Source: Favolaschia claudopus (lineage: Eukaryota > Basidiomycota > Agaricomycetes > Agaricales > Mycenaceae). Taken from it: a DNA stretch of 64,000 bases. The translations under genes were made by a program, and so were the position numbers. A model generated the notes under the pieces. The model worked only from the letters and a program-made list of their open reading frames with translations, was not told the DNA's origin and made no database searches. Numbering within the stretch: position 1 is the stretch's first letter; each line of letters opens with the position of its first letter. Below, piece by piece: positions 43,079 through 53,091 of the stretch. The stretch lies in assembly GCA_037176885.1 (NCBI GenBank), contig JAWWNJ010000160.1, forward strand, positions 434,001 through 498,000. Reading direction: 5' to 3'.

Positions 43079-43086
43079 TGCTACCG

Positions 43087-43173
43087 GGTTGGATGGCACA
43101 GCGGTAACCATCCCCTAAGGTTGACCACGCGCACATTGCCAAGGTCGCAGGTTCGAATCCTGCAGCCCCAACC
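43087..43173 (+). tRNA. tRNA-like sequence (SINE head or degenerate tRNA)
   Basis: Box A-like TGGCACAGCGG (43094) and a perfect box B, GGTTCGAATCC (43150-43160). The T arm is exact: GCAGG-TTCGAAT-CCTGC. GGTTGG at the start pairs with CCAACC at the end. However, the 3' strand is three bases too long for a canonical acceptor stem, and no convincing anticodon arm can be drawn in the 40-nt middle. It therefore reads as a tRNA-derived SINE head or decayed tRNA, not a functional gene. The minus-strand peptide GCRIRTCDLG across it is a typical tRNA-translation artefact. Confidence 0.5.
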
Positions 43174-43762
43174 CTCGGAGAAACAATTTAGACACTCCGA
43201 GATTCCGCCGCGCCGATTTCGGCCAACCAACCTCATGACCACACTGGCACGTGATCGCCCCACGATCGTGTCACTCACGCCAAGCGGTAGTGCGCCACCG
43301 ACAACCCCGTTTGGAGAAACACAGCCAGATTCCGCAAACAGACTCAAGGTCAAGCAAGTGTCAACAAAGAATTGAGGAGCAACAAATGCCGAAACCCGTC
43401 ACTGTGGATTCGGCTTAGGTTGCCGATCAATCTAATGTTGGTTGATGGTATCATACCGTAGGTTGGTGGTCATATTGGTATCCAACTGTAGGCTGAAGTG
43501 CGTTGGGGGGGGGATGTATTATACTCGCGCGGTCCACAATCTGAACTGCGAGTTTACGGAAGACATACATGTAGTACTGTACGGGTGGTTATTGTCAGGG
43601 GAACCCCTGTTCTGCGCAGCATGACGCAAAGGGACTTGGGCACTTCTGCCCAAGTCCCATTAAGTACATCATTCCTGTGGAGCTCCATCAAACTATGACA
43701 GAGTTCTACTTTTGGGTACACAAGATCCCAGTCCAACTACGTCATCAAGGTGGGACTTAGCA
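43174..43762. other. Repeat debris between tRNA-like sequence and LTR
   Basis: 43325-43402 is an inverted relic (about 75 bp) of the 22.1-kb MITE interior (CAAGGTCAAGCAAGTGTC). 43505-43540 (GGGGGATGTATTATACTCG then CGCGGTCCACA) matches 19108-19133 upstream of the DUF6589-like gene. No gene. Confidence 0.6.
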
Positions 43763-44135
43763 TGTGATCGGGCCAGGGACTATTGCCGGTTGACCCGGCC
43801 TTGTGGGAATTAGTTAGTGTATGTTTGCCACACCTAGCGTGGGAATCCTTAGCCTTTCTTCTCTTTGGATTCTCCCTCGCTAGGTGCGCTGTAATGTATT
43901 CCTAGTAGCGTCTTTAATTAACTTTGGATTCTCCCTCGCTAGACCCTCGAGACATCTCGGGTCCTAAAGGTTGCCCTTACAGTTATCCTCACAGAATTCT
44001 ACAAGATGTCAACGGAGCACAACGTCTTTCCAGGGGGTCAATCGCGCAACGCAATCAGGGAACTGGCCGGCCGCTTGTATGGCAGGACCTCTGGCTAAAA
44101 CCCGTAGGACCTAGGGGGAGTTCTCTCCCTCCAGG

Positions 44136-44142
44136 TATAAAT
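44136..44142 (+). promoter_or_regulatory. Probable LTR TATA box
   Basis: GGTATAAATCCCCAG lies about 375 bp into the LTR, consistent with a U3 promoter. Motif and position only. Confidence 0.4.
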
Positions 44143-45000
44143 CCCCAGTATCCACCAGTAACCTGACGCAATTGAACGTCTTTCCCTTTGCCGACGCATG
44201 CACACCACTCGCCAAAGCGAGCCCAAGGACTTTAGGGTGGTAAGTTGTGATCCTACGCAGTCGACGGTGGCTGTAAGGGCAACAGCTGCCAGGGCCTGAG
44301 GCCCGAGGTACTCAAGAGTCCAACAAGCACTGGGCAGAGGGAGAATCCTTAGAGGGCTAGCTACAACAAGAGGAAGAGTGTCTACTCACCTGGGCAGAGG
44401 GAGAATCCTTAGAGAACAGAGTAAGGAGTCTCCATGCCCAGGCGTCACAGTAAAAGGGCGCGTGACGCGTGACTTCTCACGGTGTGTGGGAACTATGTAG
44501 TAGCACAGCATCTATGATGTGATATCAATGATCAGATGATCCTGTTGTGCGCTTGGGTAAGTGGTTACACTGTAGAGAGAAGTCACAGCCGGTATGACCG
44601 CGCCGCGGTTATTTGATTTTTCGCGCGGTTATTCTGACCGCCTAAATTTTGACCGTGGCCTGCCACGGTCATGCCGACTGTGCGCCGCACAGTCATTCTC
44701 AACACAGTCAATCTGGCTGTTCCTGTCATATGTTGCTACAAGTCTTTATTCTGTTGAGTCTAATACACAATATACACCATAAAGTCTATACTGCCTATAA
44801 CTACCCATAAATCCCGTGTTTTTACAAGCTCGTAAACCACAGTCAGATCAGCCGTGTCGGCGGTCAAACCGGCTGTGGCGGCGCGGTCAGCCTGACTGCG
44901 GCCCCACAGTCGGACCATCCCGTACCATGGTCAGATTGACCAAGGAAGTGTTTATTCGTCAAACCCATGCAAAGAGAGGGTTTATTGCAGTTTGCAAATA

Positions 45001-46220
45001 TATTGGCACAGCCGCATTTTGATAGAATTTTGAGGCGCTACAGTATATGATTTATTCCTCCCTCGATTCCGAGTGGATTCCTTTGAGACCATAACCAAAA
45101 TTCACCGTTTTGCGAGGCGCATCCAGCCATACCAAATTTGTAGCGAAATACGCGAATCTCAAAATCTCAATATCCTACCAACAGCTGTTCGGCGCGTGAA
45201 ATTACGCCGTAAAATCAGGGCGCTTTGAGAGAAAGTCCAAGGTAGAAAGTGTTCATATACCTATCGGCTACATACCTGTCAAGTTTGAAACAAAACGGGG
45301 GCGGATTGACGCGCCCGCGATGCGTCGAAGAAGCTCATCATTTGGTTATGATGATCCGCGGTCACTTGGGATGCTTTGCCTCTTTCTTCCACCCTCTTAG
45401 ACCTCTGTCGGTCCGCGAGCGCTTCAGACTACTTAAGAGGGCACCGGGAGACCCGTTCCTTGTTGGATTTGCCTAGTGTATCTTTTATTATTATTATTAT
45501 TATTAATGCAAAGGAAGGAAGCAACAATACGCTATCTATTCGGCCGTAGTACCAAGATTTGTCCAAGACTGTGGGGTCGAACATGGAAGCCAACCTTCAA
45601 GGCATTCTGCAGAATCTGCAATCAAGCTTGAGCCCTTTCTCGATGTCTTGGAGCGCCCCGTAGATCATGAAGAGGCTCTTACCTGCTGAGATGCCGCCAC
45701 TGGTACCTTGAACGGGGTACACTCAGTGGCCCTGGTGTGTCACTACAAGGTGTTGTTCCTCAAAGCTCCGCTAAGCGTGGACCCAGAGCGTTGAGAAGGC
45801 ATTTGGGGTACGCTATTGACCTTTGAGCAAGCAGCCCTTTCTTCCTGCACTGAGCTTTCGCGGTGGCAACCCGTCCGATCAGCGCATTGATTGGCCTTCT
45901 TCGACGCGTCGCGGCCGCGTCAATCCGCCCTCACCAAACTTTAGAGGTGTGTAGCCGGGAGGTATTCAAACAGTTTATACCTTGAACTTTTACCTCAAAG
46001 CACCCTGATCTCACCGTGTAAATTCACGCGCCGAACGGTTATTGAAGGATATTGAGATTTTTAGACACGCGTATTTAGCTATGAATTTGGTATGGCTGGA
46101 TGCGCCTCCCAAAACGGTGAGTTTTGGTTATGGTCTCAAAGGAATCCACCCGGAATTGAGGGAGGAATAAATCATATACTGAGGCAACTCAAAATTCTAC
46201 AAAATGCGGCTGTGCCAATA
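45001..46220. mobile_element. TA-flanked element with long terminal inverted repeats (1220 bp)
   Basis: TA-TTGGCACAGCCGCATTTTG at the left and the inverse at the right; arms of about 330-340 bp (45003-45345 and 45880-46218) remain alignable throughout, e.g. CCATACCAAATT, GGGCGGATTGACGCG. TA at 45001-45002 and 46219-46220. The ~530-bp centre includes a TTA trinucleotide repeat (45487-45506) and no transposase. Confidence 0.85.
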
Positions 46221-46354
46221 CATATGTGTCGCAAAAATCGAAAGTCCGATATAACCCATTATAACCGATTACAGCAGTTATAAGGCGATTATAGGCTGGT
46301 TATACCTAGTTATAACCGGCTATAGGTTGGGAGGACCCTTATAGCCTATTAGAA

Positions 46355-47014
46355 CTACCTTACAAGCTGCAACACCCAACAATAGGACGACGGGGATTGG
46401 GCAAGCTTGGAGCGTATGGCTTCTCGCTCAGGCTCGGAGTCGGGAGATGAGTGTGAACGACGCAGTTGCATGGTTAGATGGGCCTGAGGCCATTTTGGGG
46501 ACGCCCCACACAGTGACGTCACTACGGGAATATGAGGACTATATGAGGCCGCAGGCCGTGACAGTGTGACTCCGCAGCTCTTTCCTCTAAACCACCACCA
46601 TCGACAGCTCGAGGACATACGACGGCGTCGATCCCGCCCTCCCTTCATGCTAGTGCCGGTATTTTCGACGGGTGTGCTCAGTAACGGTCGCTTGCCCACG
46701 CATTGATCACAAATCACCGACATGGGGGAATCGCATCGGTCGATCGGTGCGTCGCTTTTGTTGCTTATTCTCCGATGAAGTTCTAATCCTGTGCCCTTTG
46801 AAGCTTCAACGCAACTGAGAACAGTTGGTGTGTCTTTAGTTTCTTTATCTCCCGTGCGCTGTCTCATCTCGGTTGTAATTGCCTTCATCGGATACTCCCC
46901 TCCCCTTCCCCAACATAGCTGGCGACTTCTACGATGTTGTACACGTACCTTGGTTGGAAATAGATCAATTTTATTCAGTACTTTGCTTGATTTGAGATGA
47001 ATTCCATGGGCCAA
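46355..47014 (-). other. Unrecognised 219-codon frame inside the GTCGC element
   Basis: Open frame occupying exactly the interior that distinguishes this copy from the short MITE. Its sequence is basic and serine/arginine-rich (GGRDRRRRMSSSCRWWWFRG) with no recognised domain. It could be a captured gene fragment or chance. A function is not proposed. Confidence 0.25.
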
Positions 47015-47097
47015 ATGTGCGGTGAAAACTTCACCGGGCCTAAGGAGCTATAACCTCTATAATGACTTATAACGATCTGTAAAAATTATAGGACTTA

Positions 47098-47786
47098 TAC
47101 AGTGGTGGCAAATAGAAATTGCCGTGGCTTTTTGGCCAAAATCTTGCTGTATACTTCACCGAATGACCTGAAATAAGATGTAGAGATAAATATATGATAC
47201 TACTGTACCACTTAGAATACTCAGCTATTTATTATGCCCTGACGATGCATCAATAACAGGACAGTTTCTGATTATTGCCATATCTGGAAAAGCTCAATGT
47301 ATCCTCAGCAAAAAAGTGTCATAACAGGATGAAAGTACTTGAAAAACAATGCTAGTTATCACTTTGATTGACTGGAATTGAACCTCATTTGAGCTCACAA
47401 CGGCTGCTTGAAGTTGGTCCTTTTAGCTATTTTCTCTGCATTTTCAGCTATTTTGTGTGAAAATAGCCAACTTTGAGCGGCTGCTGTGAGCTCAAATCAG
47501 GGTCAATTCCATTCAACCAAAGTGGAAACTAGGACTGTTTTTTAAGTACTTTCATCCTATTATGACACCTTTTACCTGAGGGTTCATTGTGTTTTTCCGA
47601 ATATGGCAAAAATCGGAAATCATCCTATGATTGATGCATTCTCAGGGCATAATATATTGCTGACTGATCTAAGAGGTACAAAAGTATCACATACCTATCT
47701 CTACATTTTATTTGAGGTCATTCGGTGAAGTATACAGCCAGATTTTCACCAAAAAGCCACGGCAATTTCTATTTGCCACCACTGTA
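47098..47786. mobile_element. 689-bp near-perfect palindromic TA element (fold-back)
   Basis: TA-CAGTGGTGGCAAATAGAA ... inverse-TA. The two arms (47100-47425 and about 47465-47784) match across almost their whole length, with a short AT-rich centre. CAGTGGTGGCAAATAG at the termini is characteristic of Tc1/mariner ends. TA at 47098-47099 and 47785-47786. Arms differ by scattered substitutions, so it is not a recent perfect inversion. Confidence 0.92.
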
Positions 47787-48317
47787 AGTCTAATCAGGCT
47801 TTATAGGCCCCCCTCCCAAATTATAGACTTATAACAGGTTACAACTGAGTATAACCGGGTTTCGATTTTTGCGACATGCAAACTGCAATAATATAATATC
47901 AGATTGTACATAGCGGCACTCTGCGCTCATCGCAGGTTTTTTTGTATCGAAATTTAACACTATCGTTCCCATCACCTCGTTCCCGCCTAAACATCGACCA
48001 AGGTAGCCCTACATCTCACAAGCCCTCATCGTCGCCCACGCAACTCGGACGCTGCACCGACACACCGACATCACCATGCCCCGCGCGTCCCAGCCGAGGA
48101 CCACTGGCAGCCGAACACGACAAGTTGAACAGCTCCTACACCTGATGTCAGTGTCAGCTTGACAAAGATGTCTGATTCGCGTCGTGGACACTTGAGCTTG
48201 TACGACCTGACAGTTTCCACATCCCAAAAAATATGAAGAGCACCGTATCCGACGCCCAGGCTTAACTCACAGTTGGTGTGTCTGCTGAAGTAGTGGCTCG
48301 GCTGGCCATATAGCCGG

Positions 48318-48341
48318 AGTAACGACTTCGTCGTTACTCGT
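48318..48341. repeat. Short hairpin
   Basis: GAGTAACGA-cttcg-TCGTTACTC, a perfect 9-bp stem, itself within partly inverted TATAGCC words. Isolated; no gene context. Confidence 0.6.
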
Positions 48342-48524
48342 ATAGCCTGCCCCCTTAATATGTATACTCCTATCATTTTACCTACAATCGTCTACATATA
48401 TTCGCAGTAGCTACAGACACACCTCAGTCGTTCACCCTCTCGTGTGCCCGGCTGAGGTTTGTCTTCTATACCTTTGACTTCCCTCTCTTTACTTACGACG
48501 ACTCTAGTTTACTTTGTCTTTAGG

Positions 48525-49074
48525 TATGGTTGCGGACCGAACTTTGTGACAAGTCGCAGTCCCAATTTGGTAATTGATACTGTCACGTCAGTTTTCATTG
48601 AGACATCCTGGGATTGTGTAAATAGCATTGCAAGAAGGTAATCTACAAATGTACTGGAGCAAAACTTCGAAAAATCGGTTTTCCGTGTTTTGCACGGCAA
48701 TTTCGCGCTTTTGATTGCGGATCACTCGGACCGGTGGCTGTGCAGCAGCATCAATGTCGCCTGGCCATTGCCGATTTCTTGGTTAGGATATTTCACTTTC
48801 ACTGTGGGGTCCGGAAGAAGGAGTCCGGGGTTGCAGAGGCAGAATGGCAGAGAAAGACTTGATTACCTGCCTCAAACTCGCGAGTTTAGTACATACAATT
48901 TTGGTTTTTCGCTGTTCAAATTTCGCGTTTTGTAACCCTAAGTTAGGACTACCTCCGATTCCTCTGAAATAAAAATTTCACCTATAAACCATACCCTAGT
49001 TCCTGCTAAATCTCGAATCCCGAAGGATTTTGAGCAAAATTGGGACTGGTCATGAAGTTTTGGCCGCAACCATA
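48525..49074. mobile_element. TA-flanked MITE (550 bp), TGGTTGCGG family
   Basis: TA-TGGTTGCGGACCGAACTT on the left and the inverse (AAGTTTTGGCCGCAACCA-TA) on the right; TA at 48525-48526 and 49073-49074. A solo half of the same family lies at 61499-61690. Both flanks carry GTTCACCCTCTCGTGTGCCC and TTTACTTTGTCTTTAG, so the neighbourhood was duplicated. Confidence 0.8.
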
Positions 49075-49379
49075 CTCTAATACAGTTGTTCACCCTCTCG
49101 TGTGCCCGGCTGAGTTTACTTTGTCTTTAGTGTCTTCGGGGCAGATTTCAATTTGTTGAATCTGGCAAAAACCTGGCATCCTAAAAATTTCCGCAGTTGG
49201 CAAGAAATACAGGCCGCATACTCATGGGAGATTTAAGGGACCCACCAGCACAGCGGACCAATAATTCTGGAATTTATCTGTTTTTGAGAATTTTCGGCCG
49301 AACCGTTGGAAACTTTCGGACTTGGCAAAAACGCGACGTGTCAGTCACGTGATTACATGACATCAGTGACATGTAACAC

Positions 49380-51530
49380 ATCGCTCCTTTCCCTCTTCCT
49401 TCATCTTGTGGCTCGTCCCGCGGCTTCCCTCAATGCACCTGAAGATGATACAAGCCAACTCATGCAGGTCATCGACACGTCCCACGCCGCTGAGACGACC
49501 CGATAATGCCCAAATTTCGGCCTCTGAGGCTGATTGCGTCTCCCATCGACATTGCGCCTTCGCGCCCGTAAGACGCGTTCAAGTGCCTCATCCGGGTGCT
49601 CTGACGACTATGAAACGTTTGAATTCTTTTGAGCTTGCCAACTATCCCCTCCCACCTCTCTTTGACCGGCACGAGGGACATGGTATGACCATCATTTGCA
49701 TCGCTGATTCACGCGCTCCTCAGCCTCTCGATACTTTGCAATTAGCTTCAAGACTTGATGGGAACGTATGCGGAGAGACTCGGATTCAACCACCTCGACA
49801 CTCCACGACGTTCCGCCTCGTCAATTCGCTCGTCAACCGCTCGTTTCCGCCACGATCTCATTCCCAATCACCAATTTCTGCAACACGCCATCGGCCACCT
49901 TGTATTCTGATTAAAGGTGCGTGTGTCATTAACTCTCTCCCCCTCGTCGGTCTCATCCACCTCCCTTCAGCTCCTTCTGCTGAGCGCGAAAATGTGTCTC
50001 TCCTCCTCTTTGCCCCTCCTCCCTCCTCTACCCTCAACGAGCTCAATTCGCAGCTCCCTGCGGAGGCTTCTCATTCGACACATTTGACTGGATGGTCGCC
50101 GGCGGGCTCATCAAGTGCCAGGATTCGTTTGCGACGTTTGGAAGTATCCTGGGAAATGTGTCGACGTTGGATACTGGGTGAGTAACTCTCATTGCTGCCT
50201 CTCTGCGCATAACTGACTCACTTCAAGACCCGTTACACCACACCAGCTTTCTCGCTCGAAACGGCGCCCTCGACCCTTCCACCTCCACACTCCACAACCC
50301 TCATACCGACACGTCAATTCCAGCACGACAACGAACGCCACACTCGAGGGCCGTCAAGATGCGCTCGTTCAATCTCTACTCTACGCTACGTCTACCTCGC
50401 CGCCGTTCCTCAGCCCAACTACCGCCCACCTCGCAATCCCACCCAACTCCTATTCGCTACCGCCGCCCGCCGCCATCGTCCCCAAGGGAACTTGACAGCA
50501 TGTCGTCAATCAGGCTTTGACACCGCTGCCTTCCTCGCCAACACTCCGCCTTCTACCTCAAATCCTCCATCCAAGCCCCACACCGCCGCCATTCGCTCGT
50601 TTCCGATCTCCACCAATCCTGCCCCTCAAGCCCTCGACACGGCGCTCCCGCTACTCCCTCTTCGCCGCTCTCTCAACGCCGTTTCCCACGCGACCGCAAT
50701 CCCCCGCGCTTCTCTCGCCATCACCACCTTCGTCTCCCGCCGCCACCAACTATCCCGACCCCACCGTCTTCTGACCGGACAACACCTAAGTCCCCGCCTC
50801 GCGCCATCAAACGCGCATTTTCGACTCTAAAATTCAGCAAGTCAGCATCCAATCTAGTAGAACGAGCGAAATCGACGTGCGCGGTGAGTCGCTTCGCCAT
50901 ACATTTATCAGCACTGATTTATTGAGTGACTTCTGGGGTGACTCTCAAGACGGTGCCGGCTTCACTCTCGTGAGTTTCGTATAGGTCGGCTTTGCGGCCC
51001 AGTTGAAGCTAAGGTAGGATTCTACAGGTATCGCGAACACTTGTTCTGTTATGTCGCTTGCTAACGGGAATTTCTTTGGATAGATCGGTCGACATGAATT
51101 TGGACCTTCGAAGGTATGTAAGATATAAGATATAGTATATACAATAGCTAACATATGGTGGACAGCACCAGCTCATTATGCGCGCCAGTAATAAAAGGTA
51201 CATTGCCGTCTGTAAGAGAACCTCGCTGATTCCGCCCCCACTCATATTGCGAACCAACGGGACGACGCGCACCATTCAAAAAGGTGCATCATTACCTAGA
51301 GGAGAATCTCGCTGACCTCAGATTTCGTGAACAATATGTGGTTTGGTTACAGCTAAGTGCCGTCACATCGAGCGACGAATATGATTCTGAGATATGTCAT
51401 AGATTCACCAAAAACGTGTCTAGGTGAGTGCTGTGCAATGGTGAATACTTTTACGATTCTGATATGGAGTTGGATAGGAGACGGCGCGTCGGGCGTGGTC
51501 TGAGAGGATATTTGCTCGGCCAGTGAGTGG
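49380..51530 (+). other. Possible multi-exon cargo gene (unrecognised)
   Basis: Long open stretches with splice-like junctions: a frame ending FDWMVAGGLIKCQDSFATFG and SILGNVSTLDTG meets GTGAGT at 50171; a following stretch (50227-50829) has no stop for 200 codons; then SPPRAIKRAFSTLKFSKSAS ends at GTGAGT (50883). Later candidates (to about 51530) give fragments such as GRHEFGPSK. The frame changes are not all explained and one putative intron is too short, so a precise model is not possible. It lies in the only part of the 7.37-kb transposon free of nested elements. Low GC-stop density may be creating chance frames. Confidence 0.3.
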
Positions 51531-51938
51531 GTAGCTCATGGAAGTTCCTTAACTGATTCCCTTTGCTAGGATTGTGAGGATTATCAATTGCAGAGGTATA
51601 ATGGTCTATAGTACAGCTTGGGGGTAGTAGCAGTATGTAGATTGAATAGTAATACAAGATTTTATCACGAATTGGATCGAGCGCAACCAAAGAGTACAAT
51701 GACTGTGAGGGTACTGCTAGGCTGACTGTGAAGGCGCGGCTGCACTGACTGTGGACCACGGTCGCGCTGGCTGTGGTAGCGCAGCCAGGTTGACCGCGAA
51801 ATTGGCCATAACGCAGCTGAGATGGCCGTGCGGGCACAGTCATGCCGACCGCGGTCGCGCGGTCAGGCTGGCCCCATGCCACGGCCGAACGAGCCAGCGC
51901 ACGCGCGGCTGTTCCGGCTGCGACTTCTCTCTACAGTG

Positions 51939-52587
51939 GTTAGTTGCTAAGTCCAACAAAACACCAACCCCGGGTGAGACCCGGAAACAATGTCCATGGC
52001 GGGCTGAAGACCCCCACTACCAAGCGCCGGTAGGGCTGTTCTAATCCAGTCAATCCCAGGGCGAGGGCCGGCCCGACCGTAGCGGTGGCTAAATGGCGAC
52101 CGCCGGGGCTCGAACTCGTGCTCACTCGCGTCTTGCTCAAAGCGTCCGTGTGAGGTTAGATTTACTCACATAGAGTACAGGTCCCAACAGGTTATGGGCC
52201 CCGTGTTGGACTTAGCAACTAACCACTTACCCATGCGCTTGGGTAAGTGGTTAGTTGCTAAGTCCAACAAAACACCAACCCTATGAGGTGGCGCGAGTGA
52301 GCACGAGTTCGAGCCCCGGCGGTCGCCATTTAGCCACCACTACGGTCGGGCCGGCCCTCGCCCTGGGATTGACTGGATTAGAACAGCCCTACCGGCGCTT
52401 GGTAGTGGGGGTCTTCAGCCCGCCATGGACATTGTTTCCGGGTCTCACCCGGGGTTGGTGTTTTGTTGGACTTAGCAACTAACCACTTACCCATGCGCTT
52501 GGGTAAGTGGTTAGTTGCTAAGTCCTGGGTAAGTGGTTTGGGTAAGTGGTTAGCGCATGGGTAAGTGGTTAGTTGCTAAGTCCAACA
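51939..52587. repeat. Inverted LTR-leader palindrome
   Basis: 51943-52140 and 52287-52494 are inverted copies of an LTR 3' end plus about 180 bp of retroelement leader (AACACCAACCCCGGGTGAGA, CCGGCCCGACCGTAG). The LTR terminal word GGTAAGTGGTTAGTTGCTAA occurs six times in alternating orientation, forming perfect ~28-bp hairpins around TGCGC at 52207-52267 and 52468-52527. Matching minus and plus frames (ending TRGWCFVGLSN) are leader sequence, not genes. Confidence 0.85.
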
Positions 52588-52657
52588 GATCCAACAGTAG
52601 CAGGGAGCCAGGGATATGCCCAGAAGAGGGAAGATCACAATACTGGTCCAGAGATTG

Positions 52658-53091
52658 TAAGGTAGGGGACACACAAATACGGTTACCCCACGTGATGTGC
52701 CATCACGCACCTTTTTGGGACATCTCGCGATGAAACCCTTACAAGTGATTCCCCACACAATGAAATTGAAATTCGGGCTCAACAGTTCCATAGGCAATGC
52801 TATTATACAGGTCTCCCAGCTTAGATCTCAAGAAAATCCCGAAAACTGAGAGAAGAGATCCATAAATACGGGGGTTCTGATTAAAGTGATATCTAGTCTC
52901 TCAGTTCCACCCGAAAATCCTTGTAAAAAGTCTTTTGCACACCTATAGCATATTTACACAGAACTGTTGAAGCAGAATTTGCAAAAGGTATCTATAAGTT
53001 GTTCAAAGGAGCATCGGAAGGTAGATTGTCCTAAAAAGGTGCGTGATGGCACATCACGTGGGGTAACCGTATTTGTGTGTCCCCTACCTTA
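52658..53091. mobile_element. TA-flanked MITE (434 bp) with ~58-bp identical ends
   Basis: TA-AGGTAGGGGACACACAAATA, continuing CGGTTACCCCACGTGATG and TGCCATCACGCACCTTTTT, on both ends with no visible mismatch. TA at 52658-52659 and 53090-53091. Identity of the ends suggests a young insertion. Non-coding centre. Confidence 0.93.

Larger units (their letters stand above)
46228..47875. mobile_element. GTCGCAAAAATCG-family element with extra interior (1648 bp)
   Basis: Ends GTCGCAAAAATCGAAA and the inverse, followed by TATAACC/GGTTATA words, as in the 206-bp copy at 41653. This copy contains an additional ~650 bp (46376-47035) absent from the short copy and is itself interrupted by the 689-bp palindrome. 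A 15-bp word TTATTGCAGTTTGCA (44982-44996) appears inverted at 47876-47890, enclosing this element and its neighbour. Confidence 0.72.
44568..51938. mobile_element. 7.37-kb CACTG-terminated DNA transposon, nested host of other elements
   Basis: Left end CACTGTAGAGAGAAGTCACA then GCCGG; right end the inverse with one difference (GCGACTTCTCTCTACAGTG). Flanks GTTA at 44564-44567 and 51939-51942. The uninterrupted target (TGGGTAAGTGGTTAGTTGC) is present at about 52239-52257, so the insertion and its duplication are demonstrated within the window (4 bp, or 3 bp if one G belongs to the element). Subterminal regions (44575-44960 and 51700-51930) are dense in GACTGTG, GACCGCG, CACGGTC and CACAGTC words. 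Nested inside: elements at 45001-46220, 46228-47875, 47098-47786 and 48525-49074. No recognisable transposase remains; 49380-51530 may be cargo or a broken gene. CACTA-like or Academ-like. Confidence 0.85.
43763..51958 (+). repeat. Ty3/gypsy-type LTR, split by the 7.37-kb transposon
   Basis: Starts TGTGATCGGGCCAGGG (43763) and ends ..GCTAAGTCCAACA (51958), with 5'-TGT and ACA-3' ends; the insertion at 44568-51938 and its duplicated bases are removed to give about 820 bp. 43763-43982 is repeated inverted at 54812-55028 next to a gypsy gag. Internal direct repeats: CTTTGGATTCTCCCTCGCTAG twice (60 bp apart) and GGGCAGAGGGAGAATCCTT twice (58 bp apart). The TG..CA definition is inference from ends shared by other copies at 52.2-52.6 kb. 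Confidence 0.65.

Noticed and set aside
43081..43353. 90-codon minus frame containing GCRIRTCDLG
   Set aside because: Typical translation of a tRNA-like sequence; treated as the tRNA/SINE feature instead.
44568..51938. Calling the 7.37-kb element a definite CACTA (En/Spm) transposon
   Set aside because: The CACTG end and subterminal repeats fit, but no CACTA transposase is seen and the duplication appears to be 4 bp; superfamily left open.
51940..52482. Two nearly identical ORFs on opposite strands (ending TRGWCFVGLSN)
   Set aside because: They are the two arms of an inverted LTR-leader duplication, not genes.
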